A stretch of DNA of 13,696 bases from JBIOWF01 sp044868295 (GTDB lineage Bacteria; Actinomycetota; Actinomycetes; Streptosporangiales; Streptosporangiaceae). The notes below the pieces were generated by a model that saw nothing but the letters and a program-made list of their open reading frames with translations, had not been told where the DNA came from and ran no database searches. Each line of letters opens with the position of its first letter. Within the stretch, counting starts at the first letter, position 1. Shown in pieces: positions 1-6,902 of the stretch. A program made the translations under genes and the position numbers. The stretch lies in assembly GCA_044868295.1 (NCBI GenBank), contig JBIOWF010000239.1, positions 1 through 13,696 on the forward strand, read 5' to 3'.

Positions 1-30
1 CCCCCCCCCGCTCCGGCGTTCGCCCCGGGT

Positions 31-69
31 CCGTACGGAAAGCGGCAGCTGGGCGGCAGCCGTACGGAA
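31..69. promoter_or_regulatory. Pair of CCGTACGG palindromes upstream of the acyltransferase gene
   Basis: The 10-mer CCGTACGGAA occurs at 31-40 and again at 60-69, same orientation, 29 bp apart. Its core CCGTACGG is a perfect 8-bp palindrome. The two copies lie about 60-100 bp before the acyltransferase start, where an operator would be expected. No regulator gene is visible nearby and no convincing -35/-10 pair could be placed, so the regulatory role is inference. Confidence 0.3.
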
Positions 70-128
70 GGGGTGGCTGTGCGGAGCCGGTGACTGTGGA
101 ACCCGATATGTCGCCGATCGTGTGAAAG

Positions 129-1328
129 ATGCGTGATCTTCCTAGGTGTGCAAGGGTGACTCCTGTGACTTCAGGTGGTCCCCGGCCCGGCGACCTCGCG
201 CGGGGACCGCGCCTCGTCGAGTTGGACGTTTTGCGTTTCGTCGCCGCGTTCGCCGTCATGTCCTTCCACTACATGGCGGCCAGCAAATCCCTCTGGGGCG
301 ACTATCCGACGGCCCTGTTCGCCAGCGTCAACCGCGTGACGGTGCTGGGCATCCTCGGGGTCGAGCTGTTCTTCCTCATCAGCGGATTCGTCATCCTGAT
401 GAGCGTGTGGGGGCACACCGTCGGCGAGTTCGCCGTCTCCCGGGTGTCGCGGCTGTACCCGGCCTACTGGTTCAGCGTCATCTTGATCTTCATCCTGTAC
501 ACGTTCAGCGGCGTGCGGGGCTTCGACCCCGAACTGCCGCTGCGGGACTACCTGATCAACCTGACGATGCTGCAGGGCGGCCTCGGGATCGGCCACGCGG
601 GCGGAGTCTTCTGGTCGCTCTGGGTGGAGCTGCGGTTCTACGTCCTCATCGCGCTGTTCTCGCTGGCCGGCATCACACTGCGGCGCTGCCTGATCTTCAT
701 GAGCGCCTGGCTGGTGCTCGCGGTGGCCGCCGAGGCGACCCAGCACGAGGTGCTCGTCTTCGTCTTCATGCCCCGCCACGCGCCTTACTTCATCGCGGGC
801 ATGGCGTTCTACCTCATCCACCGGTTCGGCTCCACGCTGGTGCTGTGGGGCTTCGTGGCCGCCTCCTACGCGATGTCCCTGCTGGCCGCCACCGAGCGGA
901 TCAAGGAGCGGGTCGACATGCTGGGCATCGCCCACTTCCCGGCCCCGCCGGAGGCCGTGATCGCCGCGATGACGCTGATCTTCGCTCTGATGGCCGCGGT
1001 CTCCCTGGGCCGGCTCCGCTGGCTCCGATGGCGGCCCCTGACGGTGATCGGCGCGCTTACCTATCCGCTCTACCTTCTGCACCAGACGGTCTCGGCGGTT
1101 CTCATCCCCGAGTTGAAGGACTCCGTCGGGCGCTGGGCACTCGTGGGCATCACGATGGCGGTCTCGATCGTGCTCGCCTACATCGTGTACCGGCTGGTCG
1201 ACAAGCCTGGTCAGCGGTGGCTACGCGCCCGTCTGGGCGCCTCCATGGACCTGATCCGCCTGCGCGGCACACCCGTCGCCGTGCCCGCTTCCACGGGCCG
1301 GCCACCCGTTCCGGCGCAAAAGTCATGA
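129..1328 (+). CDS. Acyltransferase 3 family integral membrane protein
   Basis: This 399-residue polytopic membrane protein belongs to the acyltransferase 3 family, which moves acyl groups (often O-acetyl) from a cytoplasmic donor onto sugars, lipids or secondary metabolites. Family hallmarks are present in order: the N-terminal LVELDVLRFVAAFAVMSFHY segment, ELFFLISGFVILM (about residues 78-91), FWSLWVELRFY (about 161-171) and the C-terminal YPLYLLHQ motif (about 314-321). About ten hydrophobic segments are visible, followed by a proline- and arginine-rich cytosolic tail of about 30 residues. The start is uncertain: ATG at 129 has no good ribosome site, whereas GTG at 165 has AAGGG eight bases upstream and still leaves the first conserved segment intact. 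It lies 130 bp before dop on the same strand with no clear terminator between. The acceptor substrate cannot be told from sequence. Confidence 0.85.
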   Translation: MRDLPRCARVTPVTSGGPRPGDLARGPRLVELDVLRFVAAFAVMSFHYMAASKSLWGDYPTALFASVNRVTVLGILGVELFFLISGFVILMSVWGHTVGEFAVSRVSRLYPAYWFSVILIFILYTFSGVRGFDPELPLRDYLINLTMLQGGLGIGHAGGVFWSLWVELRFYVLIALFSLAGITLRRCLIFMSAWLVLAVAAEATQHEVLVFVFMPRHAPYFIAGMAFYLIHRFGSTLVLWGFVAASYAMSLLAATERIKERVDMLGIAHFPAPPEAVIAAMTLIFALMAAVSLGRLRWLRWRPLTVIGALTYPLYLLHQTVSAVLIPELKDSVGRWALVGITMAVSIVLAYIVYRLVDKPGQRWLRARLGASMDLIRLRGTPVAVPASTGRPPVPAQKS

Positions 1329-1386
1329 GTCATCTGTGCCGTAACTGTCTGGCAGCCGGGCATAGAGAAGGGGCTAGGCTCGGGGA

Positions 1387-1434
1387 TATAACGGCGAAAC
1401 GATGTAGCGGCGAAACGAAACCACGGCGAAACGA
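1387..1434 (+). repeat. Three 11-bp repeats at 16-bp period before dop
   Basis: The 11-mer CGGCGAAACGA is perfectly repeated at 1392-1402, 1408-1418 and 1424-1434, with unrelated 5-bp spacers, giving an exact 16-bp period. A -10-like TATAAC at 1387-1392 abuts the first copy, but no matching -35 was found. If that hexamer is used, the repeats fall in the dop 5' leader. They end 24 bp before the dop start. A multi-copy protein-binding array controlling dop is plausible, but slippage-derived repeats without function are equally possible. Confidence 0.5.
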
Positions 1435-1458
1435 CAGCCTGAAGCAGGCGGGGTGCGC

Positions 1459-2976
1459 ATGACGGTACGGCGGGTGATGGGCATCGAGACCGAGTACGGC
1501 ATCGCCGTACCCGGCCAGCCGGGAGCGAACGCGATGGTGACCTCTTCGCAGGTCGTCAACGCGTATCTGGCGGCGTCGGCCGCCCGCGCCCGGCGAGCTC
1601 GATGGGACTTCGAGGAGGAGAACCCGCTGCGCGACGCCCGCGGATTCGACCTCGCCCGCGAGGTGGCCGACCAGAGCCAGCTCACCGACGAGGATCTCGG
1701 GCTCGCGAACGTGATCCTCACCAACGGCGCGCGCCTCTACGTCGACCACGCCCACCCGGAATACTCCACGCCCGAGTGCACCAACCCGCGGGCCGCGGTG
1801 ATCTGGGACAAGGCGGGGGAGCGGGTGATGTACGACGCCGCGGTGCGGGCCTCGGCGATGCCCGGCAACGCGCCCATCCAGCTGTACAAGAACAACACCG
1901 ACGCCAAGGGCGCCTCGTACGGCTGCCACGAGAACTACCTCATGCGCCGGGCCACGCCGTTCGCGGACATCGTGCGGCACCTGACGCCGTTCTTCGTGTC
2001 GCGCCAGGTCGTCTGCGGCGCCGGCAAGGTCGGCATCGGCCAGGACTCGCGCGGCGAGGGCTTCCAGATCAGCCAGCGGGCCGACTTCTTCGAGGTCGAG
2101 GTGGGCCTGGAGACGACCCTCAAGCGGCCGATCATCAACACCCGCGACGAGCCGCACGCCGACCCGGAGAAGTACCGGCGTCTCCACGTCATCATCGGCG
2201 ACGCCAATATGTCGGAAATTTCAACATATTTGAAGCTGGGGACCACGGCGCTGGTCCTCGCGATGATCGAGGACGGGTTCCTCACCGGTGACCTGTCGGT
2301 GGAGTCGCCGGTCGCCGCCCTGCGCGCGGTCTCCCACGACCCGACCTGCCGCTACGAGATCTCGCTGCGCAACGGCCGTAAGATGACCGCCGTCCAGCTC
2401 CAGCTGGAATACCTGGAGCAGGCCCGCAAGTACGTCGAGGACCGGTACGGCTCCAGCGTCGACGAGATGACCAAGGACGTGCTCAACCGGTGGGAGTCGG
2501 TGCTCACCCGGCTCGCCGAGGACCCGATGCAGCTCGCCAGGGAGCTCGACTGGGTGGCCAAACTGGAGCTGCTCGAGGGCTACCGCACGCGGGACGGCCT
2601 GCCCTGGTCGCATCCGCGTCTCCAGCTGGTCGACCTGCAGTACTCCGACATCCGTCCGGAGCGCGGCCTCTACAACAGGCTCGTCGCGCGTGACCGCATG
2701 CAGCGGCTCGTGAGCGAGGACGACATCGAGCGGGCCATCGAGACGCCGCCCACCGACACGCGCGCCTACTTCCGCGGCCGCTGTCTGCGGCAGTACAGCG
2801 AATCCGTGGCCGCCGCCTCGTGGGATTCGGTGATCTTCGACATCCCCGGCCGGGAGTCACTCCAGCGTGTGCCCACCCTGGAGCCGCTGAGGGGCACCAA
2901 GGCCCATGTGGGCGACCTCCTCGACCGTTGCCGCACCGCCGCGGACCTCGTGGCCGCCCTGACCGGCGAGCACTGA
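1459..2976 (+). CDS. dop: Depupylase / Pup deamidase Dop
   Basis: Dop is an ATP-dependent cytosolic enzyme of the glutamine-synthetase-like carboxylate-amine ligase fold. It hydrolyses Pup's C-terminal Gln to Glu, making Pup ligatable by PafA, and also cleaves the Pup-lysine isopeptide bond on tagged proteins. The 505-residue length matches characterised Dop. The N-terminus MGIETEYGI carries the acidic metal ligands (E10, E12). NGARLYVDHAHPEYSTPEC holds the catalytic aspartate, D96 here, and conserved H97, H99 and E101. The conserved DANMSEISTYLKLGTT segment lies near residues 250-265. ATG at 1459 is preferred over GTG at 1453 because AGGCGGGG (1446-1453) sits upstream at fair spacing and the protein length then fits. 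Dop rather than PafA is favoured by these local matches and by length. Its substrate gene pup lies 5.3 kb downstream instead of adjacent. Confidence 0.95.
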   Translation: MTVRRVMGIETEYGIAVPGQPGANAMVTSSQVVNAYLAASAARARRARWDFEEENPLRDARGFDLAREVADQSQLTDEDLGLANVILTNGARLYVDHAHPEYSTPECTNPRAAVIWDKAGERVMYDAAVRASAMPGNAPIQLYKNNTDAKGASYGCHENYLMRRATPFADIVRHLTPFFVSRQVVCGAGKVGIGQDSRGEGFQISQRADFFEVEVGLETTLKRPIINTRDEPHADPEKYRRLHVIIGDANMSEISTYLKLGTTALVLAMIEDGFLTGDLSVESPVAALRAVSHDPTCRYEISLRNGRKMTAVQLQLEYLEQARKYVEDRYGSSVDEMTKDVLNRWESVLTRLAEDPMQLARELDWVAKLELLEGYRTRDGLPWSHPRLQLVDLQYSDIRPERGLYNRLVARDRMQRLVSEDDIERAIETPPTDTRAYFRGRCLRQYSESVAAASWDSVIFDIPGRESLQRVPTLEPLRGTKAHVGDLLDRCRTAADLVAALTGEH

Positions 2977-3083
2977 CGGCGAGCACTGACGGCGAGCACT
3001 CCCGGCAAACGTTTGATGGCGAGTACTACCGGTAAGCGCCGATGGCGAGCGCTGACGGTAAGCGCTGACAGGCGAGCACCCGA
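2965..3083 (+). repeat. 13-bp degenerate tandem repeat overlapping the dop stop
   Basis: About nine units of a 13-bp repeat, consensus GGCGAGCACTGAC, run head to tail from 2965. Units start at 2965, 2978, 2991, 3004 (14 bp), 3018, 3031, 3044, 3057 and 3071; a single extra A sits at 3070. Units 1 and 2 are identical, unit 3 matches for 10 bases, and later units drift (for example GGTAAGCGCTGAC). Unit 1 encodes the last Dop residues, GEH, plus the stop codon, so the array seems to have grown out of the gene's own 3' end. No CRISPR-like spacer structure exists. Confidence 0.75.
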
Positions 3084-3096
3084 GCACTGAAGAAAC

Positions 3097-3127
3097 GGCG
3101 CACGCCGCCGTTACGGCGGCGTGTGCC
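3097..3127 (+). terminator. dop: Strong hairpin terminator after dop
   Basis: A 14-bp stem (3097-3110 with 3114-3127) closes on a 3-base TTA loop. One pair is G-T (3100 with 3124), a tolerated G-U in plus-strand RNA but an A-C mismatch in minus-strand RNA, so the structure favours the dop transcript. There is no U-tract, as is common for actinobacterial terminators. Confidence 0.75.
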
Positions 3128-3129
3128 CA

Positions 3130-3176
3130 AGGTCCACGGCCGGTCCCGAGCAGTCGCCGGGATCGGCCGTGGGCCT
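3130..3176 (+). terminator. Second long hairpin after dop
   Basis: Bases 3130-3148 pair with 3158-3176 in a 19-bp stem with a 9-base loop. The only two non-Watson-Crick positions (3133/3173 and 3143/3163) are both G-U in plus-strand RNA and would be A-C mismatches in minus-strand RNA. It follows the first hairpin by 2 bases. It is probably a backup terminator or a stable 3' RNA structure of the dop transcript. Confidence 0.65.
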
Positions 3177-3203
3177 GGGACCGATCGAGCCCCGGCCCGG
3201 TCA

Positions 3204-3232
3204 CCGCCGAGTCGGAGGCCGCGACTCGGCGG
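3204..3232. terminator. Third hairpin between the convergent dop and cbtA genes
   Basis: A perfect 11-bp stem, CCGCCGAGTCG (3204-3214) with CGACTCGGCGG (3222-3232), encloses a 7-base loop. Being perfect it is strand-neutral; it lies about 130 bp beyond the cbtA stop and could end the cbtBA transcript from the right. Nothing further with coding or structural support was seen in 3233-3361. Confidence 0.5.
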
Positions 3233-3361
3233 CCGTCACACTCGCGCCACAAGGAGAGACGGCGGTCGGCGGCGCTCCTCGCCGGGGCCGCCGCCCGGCG
3301 GCGGAGTCGGCCGGTCGTGTCTTGCCGATCGAGTGTGTCGTCGCCGTCGTCCCGACGCGAT

Positions 3362-4093
3362 CTAGCCGACCGCGTTCTCGCCGACCGCGACCGCGGGTGC
3401 GGGGCGCAGGGCTCGTTCGGCGAGATCGCCGAACCCGAGGCCGAGGGCGGACCACAGGACGGCCTGCATGCCGATCGACGCCAGCCGGAAGCGCCACAGA
3501 AGGCTCGCCGGGAAGTCGGCGGGCACCTCGTCGATCGAGGGCATGATCAGGAACACCACGCTGATCATGGCGGTGAAGGCGATCGCGGCGACCAGGGTCG
3601 CGTTCCAGTTGCCCAGCCTCGACGCCAGACGTCGTCCCAGGCTGAGGGCGAGTAACGCCGCCAGCAGGCTGATCACGATCAGCGAGAAGTAGAGCACGCT
3701 TCGCTGGCCGATGCTGTCGCTTTCGCCGACGGCGGGTGGATTGGCCGGATATTTCAGGAAAGGCACCAGTTGGACGGTGACGAAGCCGCCGAGGGCCACG
3801 AGAGCGGCGGCGGCCCGTGGGCTGAAGCCGCCGATCCGGCCGTAGGCGAACGCGAAGGCCAGGGCGAACAGGCCGCCGAAGGCCACGCCGTACAGGCCGA
3901 TGGCCGTCGCGAGCCCGACACCGCTCTGCACGGCACGGCTGACCAGTTCGGGCTCGGCCTCGGTGACGTGCCGCTCCTCGAACGCGATGGCCAGCGCCAC
4001 CTGTGGTTCGCCGAAGAGACGGGCGACGACGAAAGCGAGAACGGCCGCGACAAGCCCGGCGAGCATGCCGCGGACCAGGAGTCTGCTCACCAT
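3362..4093 (-). CDS. cbtA: CbtA cobalt transporter membrane subunit
   Basis: CbtA is the integral membrane part of the CbtAB cobalt-uptake system, found beside B12 genes and usually controlled by cobalamin riboswitches. The 243-residue product has about six hydrophobic spans (roughly residues 8-27, 58-83, 93-112, 134-153, 166-184 and 203-221). The family signatures FLKYPANPPAVG (112-123) and FPASLLWRFR (194-203) are present. Start at ATG 4093 was chosen over TTG 4135, because the longer form would overlap the cbtB stop and AGGGGAA lies upstream of 4093, although the spacing of about 12 bases is long. It follows cbtB after 22 bases in one transcript. Cobalt as substrate comes from family knowledge and the riboswitch context, not from residues visible here. 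Confidence 0.88.
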   Translation of the reverse strand: MVSRLLVRGMLAGLVAAVLAFVVARLFGEPQVALAIAFEERHVTEAEPELVSRAVQSGVGLATAIGLYGVAFGGLFALAFAFAYGRIGGFSPRAAAALVALGGFVTVQLVPFLKYPANPPAVGESDSIGQRSVLYFSLIVISLLAALLALSLGRRLASRLGNWNATLVAAIAFTAMISVVFLIMPSIDEVPADFPASLLWRFRLASIGMQAVLWSALGLGFGDLAERALRPAPAVAVGENAVG

Positions 4094-4115
4094 TTGAGCG
4101 GAATTCCCCTTCGGA

Positions 4116-4325
4116 TCAGTGGCAGGGGAATCCAAGCAGGTGACGACCGTCGTGCGTGAACTCGTGCACGAGGTGGCCGCCGATGAGGGAATGGGCTCCC
4201 TGCTCGGAGCCGACGAAGTAGAGCAGGGCGAGCATCAGTGCCCCGGCGAAGATCGCCCAGGGGAGCACCTGACGGATGGGGATGCGGACCGGAGTAGTGG
4301 TGGTGGGAACAGCAGCCTGAGCCAC
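4116..4325 (-). CDS. cbtB: CbtB cobalt transporter small subunit
   Basis: CbtB is the one-span partner of CbtA. The 69-residue protein has a short N-terminal tail, one membrane segment (about residues 20-38) and a histidine-rich C-terminus with His at 45, 51, 54, 58, 62 and 69. It ends in HEFTHDGRHLLGFPCH, the diagnostic CbtB tail thought to bind the metal. Translation starts at GTG 4325 with GGAGG seven bases upstream, a strong site. It is the first gene of the riboswitch-led cbtBA operon; a hairpin (4339-4343 with 4352-4356) sits next to the ribosome site and could take part in control. Confidence 0.92.
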   Translation of the reverse strand: MAQAAVPTTTTPVRIPIRQVLPWAIFAGALMLALLYFVGSEQGAHSLIGGHLVHEFTHDGRHLLGFPCH

Positions 4326-4370
4326 GGTGAAGCCTCCTCGGGATGCACGCGTCCCGCTCGTATGGTGGCC

Positions 4371-4472
4371 GTGACGGGAGGGTCTGACTCACGGACCTCC
4401 GCAGGAGCTGCGGGGCCCGATCACAGTGGCGCGGCCGTACCAGAGTCTCGCTGGATTCCTCGGTTCCGTCAC
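4371..4472 (-). promoter_or_regulatory. Cobalamin (AdoCbl/B12) riboswitch upstream of cbtBA
   Basis: On the minus strand the leader holds the near-invariant GCCACTG (4430-4424, continuing as TGA) and a B12 box, GAGTCAGACC (4390-4381) followed by CTCCCGTCAC. The closing stem is perfect: GTGACGG (4472-4466) pairs with CCGTCAC (4377-4371). The order GGAACCGAGG, GCCACTGTGA, B12 box matches the class. It sits between a good promoter and the cbtB start, so cobalamin would be expected to shut off cobalt uptake. A short stem beside the GAGGAGG ribosome site suggests translational control, but the exact switch was not resolved. Confidence 0.88.
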
Positions 4473-4485
4473 GAATGTCGCCTGG

Positions 4486-4515
4486 AACGTACGCCAGAGC
4501 GTCCATAGGTGTCAA
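4486..4515 (-). promoter_or_regulatory. Promoter for the cbtBA riboswitch transcript
   Basis: On the minus strand a consensus -35 TTGACA (4515-4510) is followed after 18 bases by TACGTT (4491-4486), a TANNNT-type -10. The predicted start of transcription near 4479 lies just before the riboswitch closing stem at 4472, which fits well. Confidence 0.7.
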
Positions 4516-4622
4516 CGCGTGCTTCCCCCCGGGCGTCGGTGCCGCGGCGATCGCGGCGCTCTTCCTCGCCGGTGACCCCGCGCTACGCTTCCTCGGCGAC
4601 CACCCCAGACATGGAGATCTCG

Positions 4623-5246
4623 ATGACCGTCCGGCTCGTTCTCGTCTCGCACGCCCTTACCGCGGCGCAGGTCGCCGGGGCGTTCCCGGACGACGAGCCG
4701 CTCGACGGGCGTGACCTCCGGCGCGCGGGACTCGGTTCCACGGCCGGAAGCGGGTCGGGTGCGGCGGCTTTGGACCCTGAATCGGGCTCCGTGAGCGCCG
4801 GGTCCGGTTCTGCGGCTGGACGTGCGATCCCGATCCGGGGGCCGGAAAGGCGATGCGAGCAGACCGCCGCGGCGCTCGGGCTACGCGCCGATCCCGCCGC
4901 CGACCTGCGGGACTGCGACTTCGGGCGATGGCGGGGCCGCACGCTCGCGGACGTCGAGGCCGACGAGGCCGACGGCGTCCGCCGGTGGCTCTCCGATCCC
5001 GCCGCCGCCCCTCACGGAGGCGAGCCGGTCCTCGATGTGATCGGCCGGGTCGCCCGGTGGCTGGCGGGCCTGCCGGATGGCAAGGTGATCGCGGTCACTC
5101 ATCCGTCCGTGATCCGTGCCGCCGCCGTACACGCGCTTCAGGTGGATCCGGCGACGTTCTGGCGGTTCGACGTCGAGCCGCTCGCGCGGGTCGCGCTCAC
5201 CGGCAGGAGCGGGCGGTGGAATCTCCGATTCGGCCCGGAGACGTGA
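4623..5246 (+). CDS. Histidine phosphatase family protein, variant SHA motif
   Basis: This 207-residue cytosolic protein has the histidine phosphatase (phosphoglycerate mutase-like) fold. The usual RHG motif reads SHA: LVLVSHALT, with catalytic H10 kept but Arg and Gly replaced. Other hallmarks remain: GPERRCEQTAAALGL (73-87), DFGRWRGRTL (99-108), GGEP (132-135) and the second active-site His in VTHPSVIRAA (H160). Between the first two motifs is a glycine/serine-rich stretch (about 36-68) that looks inserted. Start at ATG 4623 is favoured by GGAG six bases upstream; an in-frame ATG at 4611 is possible. Position between the cobalt transporter and CbiET suggests a B12-pathway job such as the alpha-ribazole phosphate phosphatase step, but the altered motif makes that uncertain. 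Confidence 0.78.
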   Translation: MTVRLVLVSHALTAAQVAGAFPDDEPLDGRDLRRAGLGSTAGSGSGAAALDPESGSVSAGSGSAAGRAIPIRGPERRCEQTAAALGLRADPAADLRDCDFGRWRGRTLADVEADEADGVRRWLSDPAAAPHGGEPVLDVIGRVARWLAGLPDGKVIAVTHPSVIRAAAVHALQVDPATFWRFDVEPLARVALTGRSGRWNLRFGPET

Positions 5247-5378
5247 CTCTGCATCGCAGTCCCTGGAGCCGTGCGGGGACGGGGACGGGGTCCATATGGT
5301 GCGGAATGGGGATGGCCGCAGCCAGACGTGGAACGACGGTAGGCGCAGGGCGCCGCCGGGCCGGTGGGAGGGAGCGAC

Positions 5379-6902
5379 ATGCCGCAGGGACATCCGTTTC
5401 CAGCCGCGGAACCCGGTGACAAGCCGGTGATCACAGTGATCGGGCTGGACGGTTCGGAGCTGACCCCTCAAAAGACCGCCCGTCTGGCGACGGCCACGCT
5501 CGTCATCGGCGCCGCCCACCATGTGGCGTCCGTACGGCTTCCCGGGCAAGTCGAGACGGCGATCTTGGGCGACCCGGCCGCGGCGCTCGACAGGGCCGAC
5601 GCTCACTTGTCCCGCCTACCCGGCGATGGGCACGAGGAAGCCGTCACGACGACCGGAATCCGGACGCGGCCCCAGCCCGGCACCCAGCCTGAGTCCCATA
5701 TGGGCGAGCCTGGTACTGATGGCGCCGGGAAAGGCGAGCCTGGCGCTGGTCTTCAGGCTGAGTCCGCCGCGGAAGCCGAAGGCAGGCGCCGTATCGGCGT
5801 TCAGGACGGTCCCGGTACGGGGGGCGCGGGGGAGCCGCATGTCGTCGTCCTGGCGAACGGTGATCCGGGACTGTTCGGCATCGTGCGTGCCTTCAGGGAG
5901 CGGGGGCACCGGCCCGAGGTGCTTCCCGGGATCTCCTCCGTGGCGCTCGCCTTCGCCAGAGCCGGCCTCACTTGGGATGACGCACTCGTGGTCTCCGCGC
6001 GCGGTCCCGCGGGCGGCCTGCGGCGCGCCGCCAACGCCTGCCGGGCGCACCCGAAGGTGGCCGTCCTCACCGGTCCGGGCGCGGGGCCGGCGGAGATCGC
6101 CCGAGAGCTCGCCCCCACGACGCCGAGGACCCTCATCGTGTGCGAGGACCTCGGCGGGGAGAACGAACGTGTGACTCGGCCCAGGATGGGCGAGGCCACC
6201 ACTCGCGCCTGGCGCGACCCGAACGTGCTCATCGTCCTGGACCCCTTGGCGGAGCGGAAGTCCTCCGGTCCGGGGCGGAACGCGCCGGGACCCGGATGGA
6301 TCGCGGGGACACGACCCGGGCCATCGGAGTGGGCGTTACCCGAGGACGCCTTCGATCATCGCGATTCCACGGTCAGAAATGCGGAGGTGCGGGCGTTCGC
6401 CCTGGCCAAACTGGGCCCCCGTGTCGGAGACCTGGTCTGGGATGTCGGAGCGGGCAGCGGTTCGATGGCGATCGAGTGCGCCAGGTTCGGCGCCGCCGTG
6501 ATCGCCGTCGAGCGGGACGCCGACGCCTGCGATCGGATCCGCCGCAACGTCCTCGCCCACGGGGTGAAGGTCGCCCTCAGCCGAGGCGAGGCGCCCGCCG
6601 CCCTCGAACCGCTGCCGGACCCCGACGCGGTCTTCGTGGGGGGCGTGGGGCTCGATGTGATCGACGCCTGCGCCGCGCGACGCCCCCGCGTGCTCGTCGC
6701 GGCCTTCGCATCCTTGGAACGTGTCCCCGGCGCGCTTGGAGTCCTCCGCGACAAGGGTTACCGCGTGGAAGGAATCCAGCTCCAGTCCTCTCGGCTGGCC
6801 GCAATGCCCGACGGCGCCCACCGCCTGACCGGGACAGATCCCGTCACCGTCATCTGGGGCACACGCGCAGGAGGCACACGTTGGCATCCTCCCCACGGCT
6901 GA
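5379..6902 (+). CDS. cobL: CbiE-CbiT fusion, precorrin-6B C5,15-methyltransferase (decarboxylating)
   Basis: The 507-residue enzyme fuses CbiE (about residues 17-290) and CbiT (about 320-497), the CobL arrangement. Using S-adenosylmethionine it methylates C5 and C15 of the corrin precursor and removes the C12 acetate carboxyl. CbiE shows VITVIGLDGSELT, NGDPG (160-164) and VLPGISSVALAFARAGL (181-197). CbiT shows PEDAFDHRDS (321-330), the SAM loop DVGAGSGS (355-362), ERD (378-380) and GGVG (421-424). Residues about 82-152 are a Gly/Pro/Glu-rich insertion not expected in CbiE. ATG 5379 has a good GGGAGGGAG site just upstream. The last few residues (WHPPHG) and the stop lie inside the transposon-end-like hairpin at 6880-6918, so the original C-terminus seems to have been replaced. 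It follows the phosphatase by 132 bp. Confidence 0.9.
   Translation: MPQGHPFPAAEPGDKPVITVIGLDGSELTPQKTARLATATLVIGAAHHVASVRLPGQVETAILGDPAAALDRADAHLSRLPGDGHEEAVTTTGIRTRPQPGTQPESHMGEPGTDGAGKGEPGAGLQAESAAEAEGRRRIGVQDGPGTGGAGEPHVVVLANGDPGLFGIVRAFRERGHRPEVLPGISSVALAFARAGLTWDDALVVSARGPAGGLRRAANACRAHPKVAVLTGPGAGPAEIARELAPTTPRTLIVCEDLGGENERVTRPRMGEATTRAWRDPNVLIVLDPLAERKSSGPGRNAPGPGWIAGTRPGPSEWALPEDAFDHRDSTVRNAEVRAFALAKLGPRVGDLVWDVGAGSGSMAIECARFGAAVIAVERDADACDRIRRNVLAHGVKVALSRGEAPAALEPLPDPDAVFVGGVGLDVIDACAARRPRVLVAAFASLERVPGALGVLRDKGYRVEGIQLQSSRLAAMPDGAHRLTGTDPVTVIWGTRAGGTRWHPPHG

Noticed and set aside
1330..2187. Minus-strand open frame opposite dop
   Set aside because: It is the third-position GC shadow of dop; the dop frame carries clear family motifs and this one does not.
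2965..3083. CRISPR array
   Set aside because: The 13-bp units are directly contiguous and degenerate, with no unique spacers and no cas genes nearby.
3121..3546. Plus-strand open frames between dop and cbtA
   Set aside because: They run through the terminator hairpins and into the antisense of cbtA, with Arg/Pro-rich translations typical of shadow frames.
4087..4515. 142-residue minus-strand open frame over the cbtB leader
   Set aside because: It overlaps the riboswitch and cbtB in another frame and has no family features.
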